Assembly: GCA_900074885.1 (NCBI GenBank)
Contig: FJUW01000006.1
Location: 361,952-425,951, forward strand
Source: Rhynchosporium graminicola
Taxonomy: Eukaryota; Ascomycota; Leotiomycetes; Helotiales; Ploettnerulaceae
DNA: 64,000 bases
Direction: 5' to 3'
The notes under the pieces were generated by a model. That model saw only the letters and a program-made list of their open reading frames with translations, was not told the origin of the DNA and searched no databases. Position 1 is the stretch's first letter, and every line of letters begins with the position of its first letter. A program made the position numbers and the translations under genes. Of this stretch, positions 10,438 through 22,535 are shown piece by piece.

Positions 10438-13400
10438 GTAAGTATTATAGTTAGCTAGTACTTCTTTAACTACTTAGTAGAGTCCTTCCGATTAGTAGTT
10501 TCTTAAAATCCTTAGATATATTCTTTATATCTCTTAGTATCTATATATGAGAAGCTTATATTATTCTTTAATATATAATTTTATTAAGCTTAATAGAAGC
10601 TAAATTTTCCTATTAATTCGTATAATACTATTCTTAATTATATTTCTAGTAATAAGTTCCTTAGTTATATTTAGAGATAATCTATCTTTTTTCTATATTT
10701 CCTTTAAGGTATTATACTAAAGTCTCTTAATTTCTTACTTAATTATAATAGCTTCTTAGATATTAGTAACTACATCTTTATTATTTAGCTATTTAAGTAA
10801 AGTAGTCTTATTATAGACCTTATTATATTTATAACTTAATAATCTACTTAGAGTATTTACTTATATATTATCTTTTCCCTATATATATTTAATAACTAGA
10901 TGAAAAAAGATAAGCTCCTTAGATTATTAAGCTAATTAATAATTATCTAAGATCTTAGTAATTATAAAAGTTTAGAGATTTATATAGTAAGTATAGATAA
11001 TAACTAAGAACTTAGCTTCTTATAAGTAAATTTTCTAGTATTTAAATACTTTAATAATTACTATAAGTTCTTTCTTATAGATATTATAATTCTATTTAGC
11101 TAAAGATATTTTCTCTAAAAAGTAAGCGATTAAGTATAATTATCCTTTATTATCTTATTATAATTATATTATATTAGTATAAGTATTAGAAGTATCTATT
11201 TCTATTATACTTTCTTTCTTTTTATCGAAACTATAAAAGATTAGTTCTTTTATAAATTCTTTTTTAATTCTCTAAAAAGCTTTCTTATAATAGCTAGTCT
11301 AAGTAAAAGGAATACTCTTTCTTATTAATCTCGTAAGTAGCTTAATAATTTTAGAATAGTTTCTAATAAACTATTAATAAGAATTAGTAAAACTTAATTA
11401 TAATTATATATTTTTAATATTCTTTAGCGATTCCGATTCCTTTATAGCTCTAATTTTCTCTAAGTTAATACTTATCTCTCTTAAGCGAATAATATACTTT
11501 AGAAAAGTAACTTACTTAACTAAGAATTTATATTTCGATATCTTTAGTCTAGAATCTACCTTACGTAGTACTTCTATAACTTAGGTAATATAGCTCTAGT
11601 GTGCCTCGATAGTCTCCGAGTATACTAGGATATTATCTAGGTAGTATATAGCGAATTTCCTAATGAAGTCCTTAAGAATATTATTATTCTGTCTTTAACA
11701 CGTAGCTAGGGCATTAGTTAAGCCGAATAGTATTACCGTGTATTCCCATAGCCCTAAGGGCAACACGAAAGCAGTTTTCTACTCGTATCCCTCTTTGATT
11801 CGGATTAAATTAAACGCGTTATATTAGTCTAACTTAGTATATATCTTTACTCTAACTAGCTTATCTTATAAGTATTAAGTATTTAGTAAAAGGTATATAT
11901 TTCTTATAGTCCTATTATTAATTATCTAATAGTCTTTATAAGGTCTCCCTTTAAGATCTCCTACTTTCTTAACTACTAGTATATTAATAGTATATAATAA
12001 CTTAGATTTCCGAATCTATTCTTTCTTTATACTTAACTTTTAATACTCCTTAAGTATTCTTATAATATTACAATTATAATAATAAAGTTTCTTTATAATA
12101 AGTATAAATCTATTCTTAAAGTTTATCTTATAATCTTAAGGTTTATACTTAAGTAGAGCTCTTATATCTTATAGATCCTCGAATAGTTTCGAGAACTTCC
12201 TATATAGTTCGAGTAGCTATTTCTAAATATTATCTATTTAACTAAGATAATTCTTAAGTTCTATCTAACTAGGAACTTAACTTAACTAGTTAGAGTCTAT
12301 TAATATTATTATTAAGAAAGTAGCGCTAGCTTCTCTTTTACTAGATAGTTAATTATATTTATACTTATAATTACTAAATATAACTCTCTTAATTATCTAG
12401 TTTATATTAAGATTATAGTTATATAGCTATAATATTTCTAATATAATATCGTAATATTTAGTAAGTATAATATCGAAGTAGAGTATTTCTTCGTATCTAT
12501 TAATAACTATCTTTATTCCTCTTATCTTTCTATAGACTTATCTATCTATTCCGATACCTCTTCTATCTAATAAGATAAAGCGATATAGTTTTAAGTTAAT
12601 AGTAATAAGAATATTATATTTCTCGATAAAAGTTAAGTTTATAAAGTATCTTATAACTCTTAAATTAATAAAGGCTTTTATCTTAATATTATCTATAGTA
12701 ACTAGTAAGATTAACTAATCGAACTCTCTAGTAGTATTAAGCTCTAAGTATAATAGTTCTATTAGAGAGTAATTATATACTTCTTTAATAATTCTCCTTA
12801 TTATTTTATCTAACTAAGTCCTAAAGCTAAGTTCATAAGTAATTAGAGTATAAGATATATAATAATAGAGATTAGCTTATCCTTAAATAAGATCTAGTAC
12901 TATTCTCTAATAAGTAGCTAGTTCTAATAAGTATAATCTTCTCTATTAATAGTATTCCTCTTCTATTTCCTTAGTAATAGCTTAAGTATCTTTTATTTAA
13001 AAGAACTAATCTAGTTATTTAAATTCTTTTAATTTAAGTTCTCCTTCGAGGTTAGCTATATAATAATTTAGTTATTCCTTAATATCCCTAGTATTAACTT
13101 AGAATATAATAGTAATAGTATTATAATAAGCTATAATATAATCTATACTTTAGTTAGATATATTATAAGTTTAGTAATATTCTATAAAATCAGACTTAGT
13201 TCTATTATAAACTTATATTCTTTATCTATTATTATAATTTCGAAGAGTCTAATTCTTATTATTATATAGAAGATTATTAATTAAATAGTTTCTTTTATTT
13301 ATAATACTCTAGCTTTCTTAGTCTTTATCTAGAAGTTCAACTAAGTGCTCTTCGAATTCTTCGCTAGATTTATAAGCTATAAAGTCTTATAAACTCTATT
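10438..13400 (-). pseudogene. Element D pol relic: RT, RNase H, integrase zinc finger
   Basis: The RT is recognisable on the minus strand from stretches such as LIRIKEGYE followed by FGLTNA (about 11720-11850) and a catalytic box YYLDN at 11632-11643. The box has N in place of the second Asp, again a TpG to TpA change. RNase H-like sequence follows at about 11250-10850. Near 10440-10560 is the integrase finger, with its Cys pair now Tyr (ANYNTY). Stops such as TAA and TAG are scattered through all frames. Confidence 0.85.
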
Positions 13401-13439
13401 ATACGCTAGAAGCTTCTTAGTAATCTAGCTTCTTTTTAG

Positions 13440-14330
13440 CTAGTTCGAATTCTCTCTTAGGTTTATTCTAGAGTTTTCCTTCCTACTTCTTCTTCTAAGA
13501 ATAATCATATATAAGGTATCTTAGCTTATTATACGTATAATATAAGCCCTTATCTTAATATTTATCTTTCTTAGCTTAGTATTTAGGTCCTCTTTCTACT
13601 CTATCTATTTCTAATAGATTATAATAATTATATTTATTATTCAGGTAAGATTAGAAATTTCCTTAATATTTACTATATTATTATAGAAATTAAGGTTTCT
13701 AGAGGTAAGTAAGTATAAAATACTCTCCTTTCTCTTTTACTTATTCCTAGATTCGTTTATTAATAATAGTGGACGATTTAATTAGGTCTTCTAAGTTATC
13801 TAGCTTATTAGTCCTAGAAAGCTTATCCTTAATATAGTCCTTAAGGCTCGGTAGTATTAGGCTCTTAATCTATTATTAATCTAGTCTAATTATATAGAAT
13901 AGTAATAGAACTCGGTAGTATATTTATAAATAGATCCTTACTATCGAATTCCGAGCAGTTGCTTCTCGGCTTATTCTTTCTTATTAAGATCTCTAAAGAC
14001 TCCTTTAATAGTAATAATAAAGCCTACGATAGTTCGAAAGATAACTCGATTCTTTTTAGTTATAGTAATAGAATATGCTCTAATTAAGTATCGATTAACT
14101 AAGTAATTACTTAAGGCCGGTTCGATCTAGTAAGCTATAGTATTACAGAAGAACGAAGTAATCTATAAGACTTTAAGAGAGTCCGCTTCGAACTTATATC
14201 TATTAAAAGTAAGATATATTTAGTACTAAAGGATAAATTATCTTAAGTTATTATAGTTTCTATAATAAGTATTAAGTAAGTTAACTCGAGGTAAAGTAAC
14301 TTTATTAGTTTTCTCTATCTTATTAACTTA
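13440..14330 (-). pseudogene. Element D gag relic with zinc knuckle
   Basis: Gag-like minus-strand sequence ends in a CX2CX4HX4C pattern at 13501-13542. It reads YYTYNKLRYLIYDY: all three Cys and the His have become Tyr through CpA/TpG transitions. Upstream the frame is discontinuous, so the start is not fixed. Confidence 0.7.
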
Positions 14331-14519
14331 AGATCCTTCTCTTATAACTAATCTTTCTTTAAGGGCTACTTTAAGTAAGATACTTAAAGTATAATATTCT
14401 TAGTTCTAACTAGTACGCGGTATATAAGCTCGTTAGTTAGTATTAACTATAAAGTAAAGTAAATAAGAAGTTCGGTTCTTAATTAGAATTAAGATATTAT
14501 AAGCAGATATTAATTACTA

Positions 14520-14836
14520 TATGAATTTAAGCACGAAGCTTCTAACTAATAGTAGAAGTACTAGTCTTATATAGAACTTTCGTTCCCTTATGCTAGCTAT
14601 ATAAGACCGTCTTGCAGAGCGTGCAAGCTCTCGCGACCTGTCTAGTAGTCTAGCATGTCACGTGATCATGGATCACCTATAGTTATTTATACTATAATCG
14701 TATTAGTGCCTTTCTTCTAATAGTACTAACTCTTTTCTCGTACTAAAACCTATCTGGTACTTACTACTAGGTAGTACTATCAGTATTCTAGTGCCAAGAA
14801 CTATACTAGTTCGTGACACTATGCTGGTTCGTGACA
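14520..14836 (-). repeat. Element D 5' LTR-like region
   Basis: On the plus strand GTTCGTGACA occurs at 14809-14818 and 14827-14836, an 18-bp step, so the minus strand opens with TGTCACGAAC repeated. A TATA-like AGTATAAATAAC lies on the minus strand near 14682-14692. The matching 3' LTR is absent, so the LTR length is unproven; 14656-14836 is one possible extent. Confidence 0.5.
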
Positions 14837-16648
14837 ATCCTACGAACTTCCTGGTCCAAGAGGGTCTACCCTAAAGGCTAGTGAATCTTGCTACTATATC
14901 GGAAAGGAACTTTTGAATGCTTGTACCGTAGAAAATTGACACATTATGGGTGGCGATGGTAATGCGTGGTTTACAGAACATGCTAGCATACGCAGCGTGG
15001 ATGGCTTCGGATTAAGGTTGAAAGGTTAGCCTTGGCAATATGATCGATCGGCTTTATATTTATCCGACAGATTACTTTGTATCTAGCACGATGAACCACA
15101 CTTATCAATGCGCCAACATCGCTATTGTCGACGCGGTGACCAGAGAAGACGGCTAGAATCACGCACGAGCTGAGTACCATGAGCTGGCATTAGCTCGCGG
15201 TGCTTCGCGTCCTTCTCCGCATTCTCAGACGCGCGCAGAAGGCCACTCCCCAACCGGCGGAACTCCGATACTTATACGTTGCGATACATCAGATATATTC
15301 ATTTGCGGAACTGCAGAACCTTAGTATCATCATCAACTTCGTAGATTAATAGCGTGGGTCTATCAGGTTAATAGTACGGGTCTTCGATCTCCAGTCGAGA
15401 TTGAACTGTTGCACAGTGAACTCCTGCTCCAAATACGGCGCATCCGTGCTAGGCACATGGATCGCGGACGGTCTACTACGCCGGGGTAGGGATAGAATCA
15501 AGATTAACAGGTTGAACCCTACTCTCCGTTCGCCTTCTCTTACTCATGTTTTGTTTTACTGACAGCCGATATTACGCATCGAAAACGACTCTTATTCCCG
15601 CGGCATTCAACCCGAAGTCACTATGCTAGCTCAGCTAAACATAAGCAGTAATAGATAAAGCCTCTATTTATCGATAGTGATACGAATAGAGCGGCAATCA
15701 GGGACTACGATCATATCGGCAGAGCTCTATATATTGTTTTCGATAGCAGTAGCTTAAGTATTATCGCAGCTTCTGAGAAATACCCTTAAGGTAGATTATA
15801 ATACCTAGTGTTTCAACTAGACTAATACTATATATATCCAGGTGCATATACTTGTAGTGTACTCGAGATAGGTGCAGATTTTCATAGCGAGGATAACGCG
15901 GCTTTACGTTATATCTATTATCTAAGGATAGAATAAAATTATAGATAAGATAAAGATATATTAAACTCTATAGTTTAACTTTATAGATATATTATACTAG
16001 TAATAACTACTATTACTTATACTAGATTTAATCGACCTATAAAGTTATTACCTTACTAGTCTATAAGCGCCTCTTTATAAGATAGGCACTAGTATAAGTA
16101 ATTCAAAGAATCTAAAGCGAAAGTATAACGGATATGAAGAGCGAAGCTACGAGAAGCATAAGGAAGGAAATATCAGGGATAGGGTGATCGAGGTATATAA
16201 ATTAACGTGAAAATATTCTTAACGATAAGCCTATATCAGCCCTACTTATAGTAATTATCCGAATGATATATTAATTCTCTTCTGCTATAAATTCTCCATA
16301 TATTGCCGAAGCGAAGGATATGGAAGCTTAAGAGCGATTAATTGAGATAGTAACTAGCGACTAAGAAGGGAGATATATAGTAGAATAATTAAAAGTCCGG
16401 AAGTTAATATATAATAAACTAATATAGATTATTATTCAGATAGGTTTTATTCGGTATTACTCTCTGCTTAGAACGCAAGTTAGTAGTATGCTATTCTCTG
16501 TCGGCGAACGATATCTACCTGTTCTTAATAAACTACTATAAATACGGTATAGTAATATAATTATATAAACTTAAGTTTTAGCTAAATGCGATTTTTAATA
16601 TAAGTTAGTATATTAATCTAAGACTAATTAATTAAAGATAACTATTAT
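14837..16648. other. Inter-element strip, low gene content
   Basis: From 14837 to about 15560 CpA and TpG are common, so RIP is weak; from about 15840 RIP is strong again. The only frame worth noting is at 14983-15180. A palindrome TTAAACT-CTAT-AGTTTAA lies near 15960-15980. No tRNA or rRNA was seen. Confidence 0.4.
14983..15180 (-). pseudogene. Short hydrophobic relic, possible fungal membrane protein fragment
   Basis: A 65-codon frame begins with a hydrophobic stretch, MVLSSCVILAVFSG, then becomes basic and polar. The layout faintly resembles the second membrane segment of the fungal DUF3176 family, but no diagnostic motif is present. It is flanked by stops and has no clear promoter. It is more likely a gene fragment than a working gene, and chance openness cannot be excluded. 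Confidence 0.2.
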
Positions 16649-16773
16649 TATAATAATTATATAATAATTAATTATATATATACGGTATTAAGCGTATACT
16701 ACCTGCGTAGTATATTATGATCTTTTAGTCCAGATAGCGTAGTTAGTAAGAGCTTAACCTTAACCCCGTTACA
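16649..16773 (+). repeat. Element E 5' LTR (125 bp)
   Basis: It aligns end to end with 17094-17218, and the terminal GTTACA is intact. A TATATATA box at about 16673-16682 stands some 25 bases upstream of TGCGTAGTATATT at 16704-16716, the predicted transcript start. Confidence 0.88.
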
Positions 16774-16787
16774 GAATATACTGCGCA
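16774..16787 (+). promoter_or_regulatory. Element E self-priming primer-binding site
   Basis: AATATACTGCGCA at 16775-16787 is the reverse complement of the LTR segment TGCGTAGTATATT except for one base. That exception, LTR T against the expected C, is a CpA to TpA change. Confidence 0.6.
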
Positions 16788-17060
16788 ACCGGTCTTCTGG
16801 TAGAGTATTTCTAAGCACGGTGCGGCACCTCGAGCCGAAGGCCTAGCGCGTAAAGCGGAGAGCTCGGCATATCATATTATAACCTGCGGGTACCTCTAAG
16901 CACTTGCGCACGTGATATGTTCAAACTGCTTACGTCAGGCTGATAAGAGGTAATAGTATCGATTTCGAGATCTCTCGTCTCGGTATATTACGTTATAACC
17001 CTTAGGGGTTTAACGTAGCATATCAGTCGGCGTAGTCACGGCAATTCTTCGGCCTAAGGC

Positions 17061-17093
17061 GCTCGAGGGCGAGCTTGCTAAGAGGGGAGATAT
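17061..17093 (+). other. Element E stem-loop and polypurine tract
   Basis: GCTCG-AGGG-CGAGC at 17061-17074 is followed by the purine run AAGAGGGGAGA, ending just before the 3' LTR. Confidence 0.7.
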
Positions 17094-17218
17094 TATAATA
17101 GTCATATGGTAGTCGATTATATATATACGGTATTAAGCGTATACTGCCTGCGTAGTATATTGTGATCTTTTAGTCCAGATGACGTAGTTAGTGAGAGCTT
17201 AACCTCAACCCCGTTACA
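17094..17218 (+). repeat. Element E 3' LTR (125 bp)
   Basis: It pairs with 16649-16773 and is the less RIP-mutated copy. It ends CCCCGTTACA and is followed by ATTAT. Confidence 0.88.
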
Positions 17219-17223
17219 ATTAT

Positions 17224-17503
17224 ACCTGAGGAACACCTAGCGGGGTTATTAGCGTTAGCGAACTATAAGATCGAAGAAGGACTCCGGTATCTTCGTTATA
17301 CTCGAGCAGAAAAATTCTCCTGCTATTAAGCTCTAATACCTTATCCAATTGAACAGATTCCTAATTCTCGAAACTAAATATGCCTGTGAAAGTGATACCT
17401 GCTATAGAGTCTGCCGAAGAGTGTTCTCGTCTTATGCTAAGTCACTTAAATAGCTCTTTCTTAATTATTGTTTTCTAATCTAACGTATAGCTAGTTCGTT
17501 AAG
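17224..17503 (-). pseudogene. 3' part of a split host gene, probable deaminase C-terminus
   Basis: Read on the minus strand from the A3 insertion point, this sequence continues the frame that enters A3 from 50777-50800. The first codons after the TSD extend the stretch SDPKVYKRFKDLT without a break. After an apparent one-base indel a second frame runs about 75 codons with two internal stops, including NSRRIFLLEYNEDTG, and ends at a stop near the element E target site. No domain is recognised in this tail. The two-part reading rests on removal of A3 and its single TSD copy. Confidence 0.5.
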
Positions 17504-17771
17504 TGTAACGACATAAGACTCAAGGCGGTATATAAGCAAGAATAAACAAGTAGGGAGGCTAAGAGCGATCTTATATAGTCTACTACGAAAGAGATAAAAA
17601 GATAAGGAAAGAAGAAGAAGAGAGATAGAGTATAAGGCACCTTATATATATATGCCGGTACTAGTCCGATATTATATCGAGTCGGATACTAGTTCTACCG
17701 GGATACCTATGAACTTAGGCCCTATTATCTATTCTTCTTCTTATATGATATTCAGGTGAGCTATCGTTATA
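17504..17771 (-). repeat. A3 3' LTR (268 bp)
   Basis: Full match to the other family A LTRs. The U5 end retains TGTAACG at 17504 (minus-strand CGTTACA), one of the least mutated ends in the window. Confidence 0.92.
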
Positions 17772-17807
17772 TTACTCCCCCCCTAAGAAGAGCTTAACCC
17801 TAAGCTC
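17772..17807 (-). other. A3 polypurine tract and stem-loop
   Basis: A G-rich minus-strand tract borders the LTR, with the inverted repeat GAGCTTA-GGGT-TAAGCTC at 17790-17807, as in A1. Confidence 0.75.
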
Positions 17808-18169
17808 GGAAGGTTATAGTTTATACTAGAATTAGTCTTTATTATAACTGTTTTTATTAATATTCGCGTAATAAGCGCTAGCCGCTCTTTAGTAGTAGTA
17901 AATTCTTTATCAGGTTCTAACTAGTTATATCGCTATAATAGTACTATATTAGTTATAGCTTCTAAATCGGGCAGTAAGTAGTATTTACTTTATCTATTTA
18001 CGATAGGAGTCGAGTTTAAGTAGAGCGTAAGGTATATAAAGGAAGGGGTTTATTAATATTAGAGCCTTTCCTTTTAAACCGCGATAACTACTTTAACTTA
18101 TAAGTTTATTCTCCCTAGACTATAATATAGCTCCTAGAGTAAGTATTATTACTAACTACTATAATAGTC

Positions 18170-19227
18170 TACTATAATCTTATATATTAATCGACCTAAT
18201 TAACTCTTCTCTTAATATAAGTAAGTTTCCTATCTTAGTTTTAGGGATAGTCCTTAAGTATAATATAGGGGTTTCATAGATCTATAATACTAACTCCTAT
18301 AATACTTTTACTAGTTCCTGCCGGTACTCTTTTAGCGGCGTATTATATATATTACTTATAGTATATTCGCGCTTTCCTTAAGATAAAGTATAATAATACT
18401 CTTATTTTAGAACTCTTATACTTATTTAATAAGCTTAACTCTAAGCTTTATAAGTATTATTTAGTATTAAAGAGTAATTATAAGCTTATAAGTTACTTAA
18501 ACCTAAACGTAAGTATATATACTAACGCGTTATAATTACTCGACTATATTAATATAAAGTATACTATTTTATCCGAGTTACTTCCTAGTAGCGAAACTAA
18601 GGACGCGGAGCTAAATCGGGGCAATATTATAGCTACTTATAAAGCGATTAATCAGATCTATTATCTTATGAAATCTACTACTCTTATTATTATATTAGAG
18701 ATTATTACTATATAATTAGTAGAGACTTAAGCTTTAAGGCGTTCTATAGAGAAAGTATTTAAAGAGTTAGAGTTTATTAAGGTAATAAGTTAAGATCTTA
18801 AATCCTTAGATACTAGTATAATACTAATATAATATAAGATCTAGATCTTTTAATAATAGATTCGGCGAAATCTAAGTTAATAGTATAAATAGTATTAAAG
18901 CAAATAAAGGAATTAAATAGTATTATACGGGAATTTACGAAAAAGGCTATATTTAAAGCTATAATATCTAATACTAAGGGAAAGAGGAATTTACTTTCTA
19001 GTTCAGAAATAGCGTTAGATCTAGATACTCTCGGACCTTCTCTAAAGAAGAAACCTCGTAGGATTAGCTATTATACTCGATCTATTACTAAGGCTATATT
19101 AGTAGATTTAGGTAAGGAGTTAGATATAGTAGTTCCGATTCTAGATATTCCAGAATTACTAAGAGCTCCGGAGAACTTAAAGGAAAAAGCTAATAAAATA
19201 GAAGTAATTAAAGAAATAGAGTTTTAG
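18170..19227 (+). pseudogene. A3 opposite-strand reading frame
   Basis: Same position and frame as in the other A copies: antisense to pol, between chromodomain and polypurine tract, ending at TAG 19225-19227. The last 70 codons are nearly open and include the acidic stretch DLGKELDIVVPILDIPELL. Stops elsewhere fit RIP. The function is unknown. Confidence 0.45.
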
Positions 19228-19347
19228 ATATAGTATTATTATAGAGTATAATCGGGGGATTATCCTTAGTAATAAATTCTGATACTAGTAACTATAATAG
19301 CTTATTATCCTCTAAGTAATTATAATTATCTATTCTATCTTCCTAAG

Positions 19348-22319
19348 CTTTAATTTATTAATCTAGTTTACGCGGAGGTCTAGGTTTACTTAAGTTAGTA
19401 ATATAGAAGTCTCTAAGCTTATATAGAGTACTTATTAGGTCAGAAGCGTTATACTAAGTTAGGTCCGGGTCGTAGCTTAGCTAGCTAACTTAATACTTCA
19501 GATTACCTCTTAGGAGCTATATAGCGAGTATATCTTATAACTCTTACTCTTCTTAAGTAGCGATAACCTCTAGGGGTAGGTTTTATAATTCCTAGCTTAG
19601 TAACAAGTTATCCGGGTCCTTAAAGAGTAATTCGGAAGCGAATATATTATAAATAGAAGATCCTGGGAGTAAATCTAGCTTATAAGAGTATCCGATCTTA
19701 GCTAAGACTTAGTATAATCTTACCTAGAGACTAGATAGCTTCTTATTTAGCTAGTAATTCTCAAGGTTCTTTATAGAGAGAAATACCTTATCTCTAACTT
19801 CCTAGTTAATATTATACTGTTTCGGGTTAGTTATAGCGCTTATCCTCTACTAGGTAGCTAGTATATTAGCTTTTATAACCTTAATAGCGGATTTAGTATA
19901 TTTAGCTAAGGATTTAGTATTAGTATATTTAAGCTTCTCTTACGGTATCGATACTATAGGTTACTTCTAATCTTAGCTATTCTATAGTAGTATATTATAT
20001 TTAAGAGTATATAGCGCTATACTAATAGAATCGTAAAGTAGAATTACTTAAGCGCGGTTTATTATTAGTAGTAGTTCGCCCTAGTTACTTTAGTAGTAAT
20101 TAACGAAAGGTCTAAGGCGTTAGTTAATATACTAGTTTATAATCTCTATTTATCTATCGGTTTATTAGTAGAAAGAGGTAGAGAGCTTAACTTTAACTCT
20201 AATTATATAGTAAAACTCTTATTAGAAGAATAAGATTAGCTAAGCTCCTCGGTCGGATATAATTAACTCGGGGGTATATCTGAAATAATATATCTATTAG
20301 ATAAATAATATCGCTATCCCGTAGGTATCGATATTATAGTAATATAGTATCGATACGGAGTCTTTCCTTAGGCGTTCGATAAATACTAATATCTTATTAA
20401 ATCCTTAGTTATTAGGCGAGAAGTCCTTAAAATCTATAGCTAAATACTACATAAGGTAGCTAGGCACTAGTAATAAGTAAAGGAATCCTTACTATTTCGT
20501 CTGTTTCAGATAAGAGTATTAGTAAGAGTAGTAATTATAAGTATACTATTTTATATCTGATACGAGTCCTTTCTAATAATAATAAGTAGAAATTATTTCA
20601 GCGGTCTTATAAGCGTTTAGATAAGTAGAGGAAACTTAATTATAGATTTCGCTAATTAAATAAGTATATAGTAGAGTATAGCGTTATACGTATAGATAAC
20701 TATTATAAAGTAGTAAACTATTATTAATAATATAGCTATCTCTTAATATATTTCGTTCTTTAGAGAACGATTCTTAGTTAAATTAATATAGTTTCTCGAT
20801 TAAATCAAAGGAGTTATATATAAGTTCCGGTAGTATATTAGTCCTTAGCGATATTAGGTATATATAATTAATTTAATCGATATAATACTTAGCTAGTTCC
20901 GCGTTAATCTTAAGGTCTAAGTAATCTAGAGGTAATAAAACTCGAGATCTATTATCTTATTTCTATTATTCTTATATCCTTAGATCTTATTCTTTATAGC
21001 TAAGGATATTAGCTTTAGCGTTATCTTTACTAAGCGTATATATAATTTAAAAGTTGAATTCGGAAAGGAATTCTATTTATCTAGCTTACTTACTAGTTAG
21101 GACCTTAGTAGTTATAAAGTATTCTAAGGATCGATAGTCCGTATATACGCCGGTATAGTATCGTAGAGATATAAGTTCTAGTCTCTATTTTCGGAAGGAC
21201 TTAATAATAGCGTATAGCTTCTTATTATAGATCTCCTAGTTTAGTTTATATCTATTAAGAATATAAAAGTAGAATCTAATTAGATACTACTAGTTATCTT
21301 TATATAATTAAGAGATAACTCTAGCTATTATACTATTAGAGGTATTAGTTTCTAGTTTAATTTGTAATTTAGGGTCGAAATAGTATAGTTTCTATACTAA
21401 TAGTAGCTATTAATATAAATCGTCGAAGGACTTCTTATAATCGTTAGTAAAATTCTATAGTACTATAGGCCGAGTAAGTACTAAGAGAGGTTTAGTAATA
21501 AGGCCGAAATTCCGAATAAATTAATAGTAGAACCTATAGAATCCTAAGAAGGATTTCATAGCTATTACCGTTTCGGGGTACTTCTAGTTTATTAATAGTA
21601 CTACTTTCTCGGGATCTAGCTCGATTCCGTTAGTAGTAATAATATATCCGAGGTATTTAGTCCGAGTAATATAGAATTCGCTTTTCTTAATATCTACTTA
21701 GAGTCCGGTATCTATTAAGTATTATAATACTAATTTAATATATTCCTTATATTCCTAGAGTATTTCTGAGTATATAAGAATATTATCTAGATAAGCTATA
21801 TAGAAGTTATCTAAGTAGTTTAGTAATATATTATTCATATATCGCTAGTACGTACTAGGTCTATTATAGAGCTCAAAAAGTAATACTTTATATTTATAGG
21901 ATCCGAAGCGAGTTCGGAAAGTAATATACTCCTTAGATTCAGGGTTTATACGAATATAGTTAAATACTACCCGGATATTTAGTTTAGTAAAGATTACTAC
22001 TTTAGATATACGAGTTAAGAGCTTATCGATCCTAGGTATTAAGTAGGAATCCTTTCGAGTAATCATATTAAGCTTACGATAGTCGATATAGAAGCGTAAT
22101 CCTTTATCGGCTTTCTTAACGAATAGTATAAGTAATATAAAAGGACTTTAGCTAGATTCGATAAATCCTTTATCTAAGTTCTTTATAAAATACTCCTTAG
22201 TTACTTATAGTTTATCTATAGATTACTAATATAAAAGCGAATATATATTAAGTAATAGTTCTTCTAGAATAATTTTATAATTATATAAGCGATATAGCAG
22301 AAGAATATTAGAATCCCGC
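19348..22319 (-). pseudogene. A3 pol relic, RT to chromodomain
   Basis: The minus strand carries RT in an open 73-codon stretch (21845-22066) with the order KDSYLIPRIDKLL, then IFTKLNIRVVFNYIRI, then FRTRFGSY, which is the Ty3/gypsy RT core. RNase H, integrase and chromodomain (about 19380-19560) follow. B1 cuts the gene at 22319/25169, so the N-terminal RT and protease lie on the other side of it. Confidence 0.85.
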
Positions 22320-22521
22320 TGTGACGGCGCATAGTATACGTAGCAGATACGGGCCAGTATCGGTGCCTTAGGCATACCCTCCTTATATATATAGAAAGTG
22401 CAGACTCCTTCAGAGCTCTGAATCTTTCTGTTTCCTTAATACAAGACTATATAAGATCGCTCTTAGCCTCCCTACTTATTTATTCTTACTTATATACCGC
22501 CTTAAGTCTTATGTTATTATA
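22320..22521 (+). repeat. B1 5' LTR (202 bp)
   Basis: It starts TGTGACGGCGCATAG. A TATA run at about 22383-22393 is followed some 30-40 bases on by ATCTTTCTGTTT at 22422-22433, the predicted transcript start and self-priming segment. Confidence 0.9.
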
Positions 22522-22523
22522 TT

Positions 22524-22535
22524 AAATAGAAAGAT
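22524..22535 (+). promoter_or_regulatory. B1 primer-binding site, self-priming type
   Basis: AAATAGAAAGAT, two bases after the LTR, complements ATCTTTCTGTTT in the LTR with one G-T pair. That exception is a CpA to TpA change in the site. Confidence 0.6.

Larger units (their letters stand above)
10434..14836 (-). mobile_element. Element D: truncated Ty3/gypsy retrotransposon
   Basis: This minus-strand gypsy element differs from family A. It has a gag zinc knuckle, RT, RNase H and the first part of the integrase zinc finger. Homology stops at about 10434, just after the CX2C half of the integrase HHCC finger, so the integrase core, 3' region and 3' LTR are missing. The 5' end carries LTR-like sequence starting TGTCACGAAC at 14836. 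The element is heavily RIP-mutated except for a patch near 11570-11830. Confidence 0.85.
16649..17218 (+). mobile_element. Element E: 570-bp miniature LTR retrotransposon (TRIM-like)
   Basis: Two 125-bp LTRs (16649-16773, 17094-17218) flank 320 bp with no coding capacity. The target duplication ATTAT is exact at 16644-16648 and 17219-17223. LTR differences are transitions of the RIP type, with the 5' copy more mutated. Directly after the 5' LTR is a site complementary to the LTR, and a stem-loop plus purine tract precede the 3' LTR. These are the minimal signals for mobilisation in trans. It sits just beyond the 3' half of the broken deaminase gene. Confidence 0.88.

Noticed and set aside
10380..10440. 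A tRNA or 5S rRNA gene in the GC-rich patch
   Set aside because: No cloverleaf or internal promoter boxes can be placed.
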